A stretch of 61,494 nucleotides of DNA, taken from Erginobacter sp964587835. Lineage in GTDB: Bacteria; Auribacterota; Erginobacteria; Erginobacterales; Erginobacteraceae. This document shows positions 42,298 to 50,219 of the stretch, one piece after another; the first letter of the stretch is position 1, and every line of letters starts with the position of its first letter. The notes beneath the pieces were generated by a model, which saw only the letters and a list, made by a program, of their open reading frames with translations, was not told where the DNA came from and did no database searches. The stretch is taken from contig CAZPMN010000014.1 in assembly GCA_964587835.1 (NCBI GenBank), positions 1-61,494 on the forward strand. The letters are read 5' to 3'. A program made the translations under genes and the position numbers.

Positions 42298-43743
42298 ATG
42301 TTATTCAATTCCTTACAATTTGCGATATTTTTTATAATAGTATACGGGCTGTATCTTCTTCTAAATCATAGGGGACAAAATAGGCTACTTCTTGTGGCAA
42401 GTTATGTCTTTTATGGGACGTGGGACTGGAGGTTCTTATCCTTGATATTTATATCCACGATTCTTGATTATTTTTGCGGGATTATTATTCATGAATCTGA
42501 CGATATAAAGAGAAGAAGGCTCTTTTTGTTTTTTAGTATACTCGGCAATTTATCCATACTCGGATTTTTCAAATATTTCAACTTCTTTGCAGCTAACTTG
42601 CAGGCATTACTTTATTCTACGGGCATTTCACTCCATCCTGTATTTCTTAGCATTATTCTCCCTGTAGGCATATCTTTTTATACCTTTCAGACCATGAGTT
42701 ATACAATCGACATTTACAGACATAAAATGGAACCTACTAGGAAGTTCTTTGATTTTGCACTGTTTGTAGCCTTTTTCCCACAGCTTGTAGCAGGACCTAT
42801 TGAAAGGGCGAGACACTTGCTTCCTCAGATACTTTATTCCCGGAAAGTAACTTTGGATAATTTCTACGAAGGTTGTTATCTGATATTCTGGGGCCTCTTT
42901 ATGAAAATATTTGTTGCAGATAACCTGGCAAGAATTGTGGATCCAGTATTTGCATCTCAGGGGCCATACAATGGCGTTCGGGTCCTCTTGGCTTTATACT
43001 CTTTTGCGTTCCAGATATTCTGTGATTTTGCAGGTTATTCCAATATTGCAAGAGGCCTTGGCAGAGTTATGGGTTTCGATATTATGGTAAATTTTAATCT
43101 TCCATATTTTGCGAAAAATCCAAGTGATTTTTGGAAAAGATGGCATATAAGTTTTTCGAGCTGGTTAAGGGATTATTTGTATATTCCTCTTGGAGGAAAT
43201 AGAAAAGGATCATTTTTTACATACCGCAATCTTGCGATTACTATGCTCTTGGGCGGATTATGGCACGGGGCAGCATGGACGTTTATCCTATGGGGAGTCT
43301 ACCAGGGAATTCTCTTAATCGGACATAGATCAATGCAACCATTACTTAAAAAGATACCAACTCCGAAAAGTGTATTTTGGAAAAGGGTATGGTTGATGGC
43401 ACAAATAATGTTTTTCTTTCATCTGATGTGTTTGGGATGGCTTATCTTCAGAGCACAGTCAACTTCACAGATTTGTAGCATGTTACATAGTTTGTTTGTT
43501 AACTTTCTTATCCCTATTGATTTTAGTAGACAGGTTTTCTCCTTGTTGTACTTTGTTTCGTTTTTAATAGCTATCCAAATAGTCCAATATTTTAGAAATG
43601 ATCTTTTGTTCATTATGAAGGAACGATTGCATGTTAAGATGGCTTTTGTGGTAATTATAGTATGTTTAAGTTTTTACGTTATTATATTTGGTAAGAATTC
43701 GAGTATAGGTGGCGGAAGTGAATTTATCTATTTTCAATTTTAG
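42298..43743 (+). CDS. AlgI-type MBOAT O-acyltransferase
   Basis: A 481-residue polytopic membrane protein of the MBOAT family that moves acyl groups, typically acetyl, onto exported polysaccharides. Motifs are PSDFWKRWHISFSSWLRDYL, YIPLGG and GGLWHGAAWTFILWGVYQGI with the catalytic His of W-H-G-A. ATG 42298 (MLFNSLQFAIFFIIVYGLYL) is the natural start. The DNA is strongly AT-rich against its GC-rich surroundings and uses A/T-ending codons, which points to transfer from another lineage. The next gene overlaps it by 35 bp and encodes the expected SGNH-like partner. Confidence 0.92.
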   Translation: MLFNSLQFAIFFIIVYGLYLLLNHRGQNRLLLVASYVFYGTWDWRFLSLIFISTILDYFCGIIIHESDDIKRRRLFLFFSILGNLSILGFFKYFNFFAANLQALLYSTGISLHPVFLSIILPVGISFYTFQTMSYTIDIYRHKMEPTRKFFDFALFVAFFPQLVAGPIERARHLLPQILYSRKVTLDNFYEGCYLIFWGLFMKIFVADNLARIVDPVFASQGPYNGVRVLLALYSFAFQIFCDFAGYSNIARGLGRVMGFDIMVNFNLPYFAKNPSDFWKRWHISFSSWLRDYLYIPLGGNRKGSFFTYRNLAITMLLGGLWHGAAWTFILWGVYQGILLIGHRSMQPLLKKIPTPKSVFWKRVWLMAQIMFFFHLMCLGWLIFRAQSTSQICSMLHSLFVNFLIPIDFSRQVFSLLYFVSFLIAIQIVQYFRNDLLFIMKERLHVKMAFVVIIVCLSFYVIIFGKNSSIGGGSEFIYFQF

Positions 43744-45013
43744 AAATAATACAGAAGATATTAAAAAGATTGTATCAAAAAGAAATATATGCTTGTTCCT
43801 ATTTATATTTCTTTTTGTCGAGCTAATGATTCGTATAATCTATGATGGGTTTATAGATATTCTTGTAGTACTTGAATCTAGCGCGCTAGCATTTCTTTTC
43901 GCTTTATATAAACAGCTACGTTTAACATTTATAGTTGTTCTTTGTGGTGGAATTGGGTTTTTAATATTCGGAGAATTATATTTCCGAATATCTTATTTTG
44001 GAGTGGATTCCATAAAGCATTTTAAAGATTATGTTCCAGCGGGTATAGGGGACCCCTTGACTTCATTGGAATATGATGATGATGTCTATACAGGATTAAA
44101 AACTGGAAGCAAGGGCATTCTTCTAGGAGGCGTATTTGAGGTTAATAATTTAGGATTCAGGGATAATAACCGGTATTATGAAAAAGAGAATGATGCTTTT
44201 CGAGTTGTTGTTTGCGGAACATCCATTTCTATGGGGGCTGGGGTTAATCAAGGGGAAAATTATCCGGCTTATTTAGAAAATATGCTGAATGAAGAGTATA
44301 GTAATAAAAACATTGAGGTAATTAATTTGAGCGTTGGTGGATATCAAATGAGTGATATGGTGGATGTGTTATCAAAATATGGCATTAAATTTGATCCAGA
44401 TATTGTGATTATTGAGGATCGTGCTTGGCTATCAAAAGAACTATATTCTAAGGAAAAATACAGAGGAAGTAATTTGAAGAGGGCGTTGAATAACCCGGCG
44501 GAAGTTTTATTCTTTTTTCATGCCATTAAAAATGAATTCTCTTTCCATAGCTTTGTCAGCGACATTTTAGAACTAAAGAAGTATATAAGAAAGATAGTAG
44601 GTCAAAAAATCTATGAGGAAAAAAAGAGTGTTAAAAATTATCTTATTGAGGATACGGGGGAAGCGTATAAACCAACCCCGAAAATAAAAGCCCCCCATCT
44701 AAAGAAAGACGAGATGGTAAAATATTATTTAAAACAAATAAGAAAAATTGTAAGCGGTAAAAAAGTATATATAGTAACACTGCGTCAAATGAGACATTTA
44801 GATAGACATGTTCCTGAGAATAAATTTCTTAAGGAGAACGTATTATCGCATGGCCTTGATTATATTAGCACACTTGATGAAGATTATGGGGCGAATGACA
44901 GAGAAATGATTATTTATCTCGGGAACAGACACCCAAATGCAAAGGCGCATAGAATATATGCCGAGGCTATTTTTAAGGCTATAAAACCCTATTGTGATTT
45001 GTCACTTCAATAG
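43709..45013 (+). CDS. SGNH-like acyltransfer partner of AlgI-type protein
   Basis: A 434-residue protein with three N-terminal membrane segments (ICLFLFIFLFVELMIRIIYD, ILVVLESSALAFLFALY, FIVVLCGGIGFLIFGELYF) and an SGNH-like domain. The nucleophile block reads VVVCGTSISMGAGVNQGENY, so the usual Asp of G-D-S is Thr; VINLSVGGYQMSDMVDVLSK holds the oxyanion Gly; the His block is GNRHPNAKAHRIYAEAIF. Proteins of this kind work with MBOAT partners in polysaccharide acylation, as AlgJ/AlgX or PatB do. Start at GTG 43709 overlaps the upstream gene. It is equally AT-rich, so both came together. Confidence 0.8.
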   Translation: MAEVNLSIFNFRNNTEDIKKIVSKRNICLFLFIFLFVELMIRIIYDGFIDILVVLESSALAFLFALYKQLRLTFIVVLCGGIGFLIFGELYFRISYFGVDSIKHFKDYVPAGIGDPLTSLEYDDDVYTGLKTGSKGILLGGVFEVNNLGFRDNNRYYEKENDAFRVVVCGTSISMGAGVNQGENYPAYLENMLNEEYSNKNIEVINLSVGGYQMSDMVDVLSKYGIKFDPDIVIIEDRAWLSKELYSKEKYRGSNLKRALNNPAEVLFFFHAIKNEFSFHSFVSDILELKKYIRKIVGQKIYEEKKSVKNYLIEDTGEAYKPTPKIKAPHLKKDEMVKYYLKQIRKIVSGKKVYIVTLRQMRHLDRHVPENKFLKENVLSHGLDYISTLDEDYGANDREMIIYLGNRHPNAKAHRIYAEAIFKAIKPYCDLSLQ

Positions 45014-45064
45014 ATTTCATTGTCAGGAGGGGTTGATTATGGTCGGAATAAATTGACCTTTCCC

Positions 45065-45277
45065 TCACCTCCCGGTTTTGGCCAGAATGATCCCCCCGCG
45101 AGACATCCCCGGCCTGACCTCGATATAGCCATCCGAGAACTTGAATAGTCTCTTCGCGAGCCGTTCGGATTCCCGGCGGCACCTGTATCATAGCCACAGC
45201 TTTCTGTCCAGCACCCGGTACTGGATGGCCTCGGAGAGGTGTTCCGGCTGGATCTCCTCTGCTCTGGCCAGCGACAA
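45065..45277 (-). pseudogene. Gene debris: ComM (YifB) C-terminal end and an unknown fragment
   Basis: Frame 45277-45188 encodes ARAEEIQPEHLSEAIQYRVL then DRKLWL-stop, the typical end of Mg-chelatase-like ComM. Frame 45175-45065 encodes RLAKRLFKFSDGYIEVRPGM, SRGGIILAKTGR-stop, which I do not recognise. Neither has the rest of its gene. They lie just downstream of the acquired AT-rich pair and mark its right junction. Confidence 0.55.
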
Positions 45278-45321
45278 TTACACTTCCCCCCACTCCGGCC
45301 TCTCCCGGACCCCCTCTCCTG

Positions 45322-45349
45322 CCCCCTACCCGACGGGGAGGGGGTTTTT
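45322..45349 (+). terminator. Repeat-derived terminator after SGNH-like gene
   Basis: CCCCCTACC, loop CGAC, GGGGAGGGGG, TTTTTG. Same repeat as 29218-29247, again on the plus strand. The gap 45014-45704 otherwise contains only gene debris. Confidence 0.6.
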
Positions 45350-45519
45350 GTGCTGGTCCGGGGGGAATATATTCTTCTATGTCGTGAGGGGTTTAGCCTG
45401 TGGACTTACGCTCCAGCCCCGGCATCAATAAGCCGGGGAAAGGGGCAGAGGGAGGCGGGGACAAAGGATCAGTTCAACGGCGGCCGGAGTATTCGGTCCG
45501 GGGTTCGGCGACCGCTGAA

Positions 45520-45677
45520 CGCCCGGCGGTCGAGACGGGCTCGAAGACCATCTTGATTCCCGCGTTCAGGGCCCGGGCCACACGGCGGAGCATACTCGGC
45601 GAATGGCCTTCGTAAGAGGGAGACCCCAGACGGCTGATCTGCTGTTGGGAAGTCTTCAGCCGGCGAGCTTGGTTCAC
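45520..45677 (-). pseudogene. Truncated XRE-type helix-turn-helix fragment
   Basis: The frame encodes SQQQISRLGSPSYEGHSPSM and LRRVARALNAGIKMVFEPVS, the second half of an XRE/HigA-like helix-turn-helix protein. The first helices are missing and the reading frame then runs into unrelated sequence. No toxin partner is seen. Confidence 0.6.
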
Positions 45678-45704
45678 GGACCAGCTCCGGGATGGTTTAA
45701 GCTT

Positions 45705-48700
45705 CTACCAGGAAACGGGGATGTAGTCACCCCCGCCCCAGTAAGCCCGGGTCAGGCCGCGTAACAGCCAGACCCCCGGATCCTGGCGGTAGACCGCCGC
45801 GGAGGCGGTCCCCTCTCCCGCGTAGTCCCCGGGCTGCGGATAATCCCCCGGGCGGCCATAGTAAAATCTGGTCAACCCCCGGAGCGCCCAGAGCCCGCTG
45901 GTCGGCCGGAAGATCCCTACGTCGGCCCGCCCGTTCCCGTCGTAGTCCGCCGGGACCGGGATATCCCCCACCTTCCCCCAGTACAGCCGGGTCACCATCC
46001 GGACCGCCCAGAGGCCAGTGGCGGGCCGGAAGACGCCGATCGACTCCGTCCCCTCCCCCGTGTAGTCCCCAGGAACCGGCAGATCGCCTCCCCGGCCCCA
46101 GTAAGCCCGCGTCAGTCCCCTCACCGCCCACAGTCCGTTACTCTCCCGGAAGATGGCCGTTTCGGTCACCCCATCCCCGTTATAATCCGCCGGGGCCGGG
46201 ACATCCCCCGCCCTCCCCCAGTACAACCGGGTCACCCCCCGCACCGCCCAGAGGCCCGAGGCCGGGCGGAAGAAGGCGGGGTCGGTAACCCCGTCCCCAT
46301 CGAAATCTCCGGTGGTGGGGATATCCCCCAAAATTCCGAAATAAAATGTCTCCGGACTGTAACCCGGCCCGTAATCGACCACCCACTTCCCGGTGGCCGC
46401 CTGCCAGACCGCGAGCGGGGAAGCCGGCAACGGAGTCAAACTCGGGGCCGGCACCGGGGTTGGAGTGGCCGAGGTAAGCGGAGTCGGGGTCGCCGAAGGC
46501 GACGGGGTCGGGGTGATCAGGCAGCGGCGGAAGACCTTGCCGCCCGCGCCATCGGAGTTGGCGACCCCGGCGAAGAGGCAGGGGAAGCACCCGGCCAGGG
46601 AGTGGACAGCCTCGTTTCCGGCGTCACCAAAGCCGTTCTCGTTGACCTGGGTCCAGGCCGCCCAGCCGTACTCCCAGACCTGCCCGCCCTCAGGGGTGCC
46701 GGAGTCGTTCCCGGTGCCCACGTAGAGACGGCCGTCGAATACTTCCATACACCGGGCGGCGTCGTACTGCATCGCCGCGCCGGGGTCGTTGCGGGTGAAC
46801 TCCCCGCCCTGGTACTCCCAGACCTGGCAGGGGACCGACCAGCCCGCTCCCCCCACGAAGAGGGAGGGGCCGGAGGCGGCCAGGCTCCGGAATTCCACGA
46901 AGTTGCCGCCGAAGCCGCCCTCGGTCACCAGGGCCCAGTCGGTGATCCCGTTTCCGTCGTAGCGGTAGGGCCGGGCGTCGTCGGTGGTGTTGTAAACCCC
47001 GGCATAGACCTTACCGTCGTAGACGGCCAGGGATCTCACCTGCTGGTTTTCGCTGTCGCCGAAGCCGTTCTCGTTGACCTGGGTCCACTCGCTCCAGTCG
47101 TAGGTGAATACCGCCCCCTGCCAGGAAGTTCCCACCCAGAGCCGGCCGTCGTGGACGACCATCGAGGAGGCCCAGGCATTGGTGGTGTCGCCGAGGCCCC
47201 CGGTGGCGCGCTGAGTCCATGCCGCCCCGTCCCAGGACCAGACCTGGAAGCCGGCGGTGTTGTTGGCCGTGCCGACGAAGAGCTCGTCGCCGAAGACGGC
47301 CAGACTGGCGGTTCCCCGGGTCTGGGAGGTTCCGAAGCCGCCCGAGGTCAGGCAGGTCCAGTCGGAGGGGGAGGGACCTTCATAACGCCAGACCTCGCAG
47401 CCGTTGCTGTTGTTCCAGGTCCCGGCGTGGACCGCCCCGTCGTAGCAGGCAAGGGCAAAGGCCGAAAAGTTGTTCGTGTTGCCGAAGCCGTCCTCGTTGA
47501 TCTGGGTCCAGTCGCTCCAGTTCCCGGTCGGGACCGGGACCGGCGTCGGGGGGACCGACGGCGTAGGGATGGCCGACAGTGTCGGGATCACGCTGGGCGT
47601 GGGTATAGCCGAAGGCGTGGGCGTAGCCGAGGGCGGCGGGGTAACGCTGGGCGTGGGTGTGACCGAGGGGGTCGGGGTCACGGAAGGGGTGACCGAGGGG
47701 GTCGGGGTGACCGAGGGGGTCGGCGTCGCGGACGGGGTCTTGTAACCCTCGGGCGTCGGCGAAGGCGTCGGCGTGGTGTAGTAGCTCAACAACTCTAGCC
47801 GGCTCACGAAGCCGTCATCCCCTCCCCCCCGGGCGGCCTGGAAGGGGTCGGCGGTCGGGAAGTTGACCGAGGCCGTCCGGCCGACCGCGTAGATCTTGCC
47901 GTCGTCGCCGATGGCGACATTGTAACCGAATTCGTCGCCGCTCCCGCCCAGGTAGGTGGAGAAGAGCAGCTCGGAGCCGTCGGGGGAAAAGCGGGAGAGG
48001 GTGGCGTCGTAACCCCCGGGGCGGGCGGGCTGGATGGCCTGGGCGGTCGGGAAGTTGGGCGAGACGGTGATCCCGGTCACCCAGGCGCTGCCGTCCGGGT
48101 CCGCGGCGATCCCCTGGCCGTAATCCCAGTCCCATCCGCCCAGGTAGGTGGAATAGACGAGCGATTGCCCGTCGGGGGCGAAGCGGGTGACAAAGTAGTC
48201 CGGCTGCCCGCTGATGGCCGCCTGGTAGGCATTGACCGTCGGAAAGTCGTTGGACTGGGTGATCCCGGTCAGGTAAACGGCGTCATCGGGGCCGAGGCCG
48301 ATCCCGACCGCCTGGTCGATGTCCTCCGAGCCGCCGAGGAAGGTGGAGAAGACCAGGGACGTACCGGAAGGGTCGAACTTGGTGAGGACGGCGTCCCAGC
48401 TGCCGGGGGACGGCCCGGCGTGGCCCGGCTGGTAGGCGTTCAGGGTCGGGTAGTCGGTGGAGGTGGTGGCCCCGGAGAGGTAGGCGTGGCCGGAGGAGTC
48501 CACCGCCACCCGGGGGTACTCGTGGCCGGAGCCGCTGCCCCCCAGGTAGGTGGAGTAAACCAGGGAGGAGCCGTCGGGCGAGAACTTGGTCAGGGTGAAG
48601 TTGTAGCCGCTGGAGACGGCGTTGGCGGCCTGGAAGGCGTTGACGGTCGGGAAGTCGGTCGACCAGGCTCTTCCGGCGACGTAGGCGGAGCCGGAACCGT

Positions 48701-49931
48701 CCACGGCCAGGCTGTAGCTGTATTCGAACATCGAGCCGCCGAGGTAGGTGGAGTAGATCAGGGAGGAGCCGTCGGCGGCGAGCTTGGCGGCGAAGATGTC
48801 GGTCCAGAATCCGTTCCGCGCGGCCTGGAAGGGGTTGACGGTCGGGAAGTTGTTGGCGTCAGTGTAGCCGCAGATATAGGCCTGGCCGGCCTCGTCGACA
48901 TCAATCCCCATACCCAGGCTGGCCCCGCCGCTCCCCCCCAGGTAGGTGGAGTAAATCAGGGAGGATCCGTCGGGGGAGAACCTGGTGACGAAGGCGTCCT
49001 GGCTGGCCGCCCGGTACGGCTGGTAGGCGGCCGCCGTGGGGAAGTCCGCGGAGAGGGCGTACCCGACGACGTAGGCGCAGCCGTCGGTGCCGGCGGCGAT
49101 GTCCTGGGCGGAGTCGTTCCCGGACCCGCCCAGGTAGGTCGAGTAGTCGAAATCCCAGCGCTCGATGTAGTTTTCCGGTGTCGGGCTGGGGGCCGGGGTG
49201 GGGGAGGCATCGGAGTAGCGGACCGCCAGGCCGTCAGATACGGGGCCCGGGGCGCCCGGGTTGCATGAGTATTGCAGCCCGTGGATCCCGAATTCATCCT
49301 CGATCCCCAGTGTTGCCGAACTCCCGTCGGCGTAGCTCCCGGTTCCGTCGCTCATCGTGTTGAACTGAACCTTGATCTCGTTGATCCCCTCGTAGAAGAT
49401 AACCTGGAAGGTAAAACGCGAAAGGCTGTCGGAGATGTGGGGGACCTGGTACCACTCGACGACGAACTCCCGGTCGGGGGCCGAGCCCAGGGTCTCGTAA
49501 TACACCGCCGACGAGGGGTTGTGGAAAAGCCCCAGGTCGTCCCAGAAGGTGAAGACGGCGTCGTTGGGGTTGTTCGAGTTGGGGATGCAGACGTTGCTGT
49601 AGGCCGAGCACCCGGCGGAGTCGAAGGTGATGAAGCCGTTGGAGGAGACCACCGCCTCGGTGTAGGTGTTGCCGTAGAAGTCGAAGCTGAAACCGAGCGG
49701 GGCCGACTCGCAGGCGTCGTCGCTTCCGGTCAGGTCGGTGAGTTCCGTCCCGGTCCCCCCCTCGGACGGGGCGATCTCGACCCAGGAGTAGGGTTCCTGG
49801 GGGGCGGGGAGGTTGCTGTCGTACCAGTAGTAGCCGTAGGTATCCGGACCGCCGGTATCGGCATAGAGCAAGGGAGCAAAGAGGAAGAGTGAAAGAACGG
49901 CGAGACAGAACAACCGGGACGGAATTCTCAT
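45705..49931 (-). CDS. Giant secreted multidomain protein with SBBP-type repeats and FRP C-terminal module
   Basis: A 1408-residue exported protein. Order: signal peptide (MRIPSRLFCLAVLSLFLFAP, cleaved near LYAD); an N-terminal beta domain of about 200 residues; seven SBBP-type propeller repeats marked by Y-S-T-Y-L-G-G-S-G and D-F-P-T-x-x-x-x-Q (residues about 265-730); a low-complexity linker of TPSVTPTPSVTPTPSVTP type (about 735-800); a second repeat region with WTQINEDGFGNTNNFSAFAL and related kelch-like strands; a second Pro/Thr/Ser linker; and five clear plus one degenerate FRP repeats ending GGGDYIPVSW. It has its own sigma70-type promoter at 50131-50159 and a leader of about 190 nt. 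Surface or extracellular role is likely; no enzyme motif is seen. Confidence 0.85.
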   Translation of the reverse strand: MRIPSRLFCLAVLSLFLFAPLLYADTGGPDTYGYYWYDSNLPAPQEPYSWVEIAPSEGGTGTELTDLTGSDDACESAPLGFSFDFYGNTYTEAVVSSNGFITFDSAGCSAYSNVCIPNSNNPNDAVFTFWDDLGLFHNPSSAVYYETLGSAPDREFVVEWYQVPHISDSLSRFTFQVIFYEGINEIKVQFNTMSDGTGSYADGSSATLGIEDEFGIHGLQYSCNPGAPGPVSDGLAVRYSDASPTPAPSPTPENYIERWDFDYSTYLGGSGNDSAQDIAAGTDGCAYVVGYALSADFPTAAAYQPYRAASQDAFVTRFSPDGSSLIYSTYLGGSGGASLGMGIDVDEAGQAYICGYTDANNFPTVNPFQAARNGFWTDIFAAKLAADGSSLIYSTYLGGSMFEYSYSLAVDGSGSAYVAGRAWSTDFPTVNAFQAANAVSSGYNFTLTKFSPDGSSLVYSTYLGGSGSGHEYPRVAVDSSGHAYLSGATTSTDYPTLNAYQPGHAGPSPGSWDAVLTKFDPSGTSLVFSTFLGGSEDIDQAVGIGLGPDDAVYLTGITQSNDFPTVNAYQAAISGQPDYFVTRFAPDGQSLVYSTYLGGWDWDYGQGIAADPDGSAWVTGITVSPNFPTAQAIQPARPGGYDATLSRFSPDGSELLFSTYLGGSGDEFGYNVAIGDDGKIYAVGRTASVNFPTADPFQAARGGGDDGFVSRLELLSYYTTPTPSPTPEGYKTPSATPTPSVTPTPSVTPSVTPTPSVTPTPSVTPPPSATPTPSAIPTPSVIPTLSAIPTPSVPPTPVPVPTGNWSDWTQINEDGFGNTNNFSAFALACYDGAVHAGTWNNSNGCEVWRYEGPSPSDWTCLTSGGFGTSQTRGTASLAVFGDELFVGTANNTAGFQVWSWDGAAWTQRATGGLGDTTNAWASSMVVHDGRLWVGTSWQGAVFTYDWSEWTQVNENGFGDSENQQVRSLAVYDGKVYAGVYNTTDDARPYRYDGNGITDWALVTEGGFGGNFVEFRSLAASGPSLFVGGAGWSVPCQVWEYQGGEFTRNDPGAAMQYDAARCMEVFDGRLYVGTGNDSGTPEGGQVWEYGWAAWTQVNENGFGDAGNEAVHSLAGCFPCLFAGVANSDGAGGKVFRRCLITPTPSPSATPTPLTSATPTPVPAPSLTPLPASPLAVWQAATGKWVVDYGPGYSPETFYFGILGDIPTTGDFDGDGVTDPAFFRPASGLWAVRGVTRLYWGRAGDVPAPADYNGDGVTETAIFRESNGLWAVRGLTRAYWGRGGDLPVPGDYTGEGTESIGVFRPATGLWAVRMVTRLYWGKVGDIPVPADYDGNGRADVGIFRPTSGLWALRGLTRFYYGRPGDYPQPGDYAGEGTASAAVYRQDPGVWLLRGLTRAYWGGGDYIPVSW
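45708..46400 (-). repeat. FRP-module coding repeats, second occurrence
   Basis: Five clear 40-residue repeats (I-F-R-E-S-N-G-L-W-A-V-R-G-L-T-R-A-Y-W-G and variants, then D-V-P-A-P-A-D-Y-N-G-D-G-V-T-E) preceded by one degenerate unit. They differ from the array at 32488 mainly in having Trp or Tyr where that array has Phe before Gly. Confidence 0.85.
47555..47765 (-). repeat. Thr-Pro-Ser-Val low-complexity linker
   Basis: The coding DNA is a degenerate 12- to 18-bp repeat (GGGGGTCGGGGTCACGGAAG and variants) encoding T-P-S-V-T-P units. Such linkers separate folded domains on secreted proteins and may be glycosylated. Repeat number probably varies between strains. Confidence 0.8.
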
Positions 49932-50130
49932 TGGAACCTCCCCTGTCTATCGACAGATCGGTAAAAATAGAGCAGCCCGCGGACCGCTGGTAGAAATATC
50001 AACTGCCGGTGGAAAATTACCCCAGTCGGGCAGAAAAAAATACCTCCCCCAGGAAGAGCGACCTTCCCCAAGGAGGCGACGGAGACTTGCCGGATAAATC
50101 CCGGCCATACCGGGTTTTTTCATAATAAAT

Positions 50131-50159
50131 TGTATACCCGAACCACGATTGTCTGTCAA
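50131..50159 (-). promoter_or_regulatory. Strong sigma70-type promoter for the giant secreted protein
   Basis: On the minus strand TTGACA, a 17-bp spacer and TATACA give an almost ideal promoter. The start would fall near 50124, leaving a leader of about 190 nt with a hairpin CCCGGTATGGCCGGG near 50115. No known riboswitch was recognised in the leader (49932-50219 gap). Confidence 0.75.
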
Positions 50160-50219
50160 TTGACTTTCCGGAAAATCAGGGGAAATTGTTTTCCGCAAAT
50201 TATTACCGAGGCGAAGGTT

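Noticed and set aside
44979..45293. A 104-codon open frame on the minus strand
   Set aside because: It overlaps fragments that read as ComM end and another known-looking C-terminus in a different frame, so it is a shadow of debris.
49947..50198. A possible small protein in the leader of the giant secreted protein
   Set aside because: It starts upstream of the mapped-looking promoter, has no ribosome site and no recognisable similarity; the region reads better as promoter plus leader.
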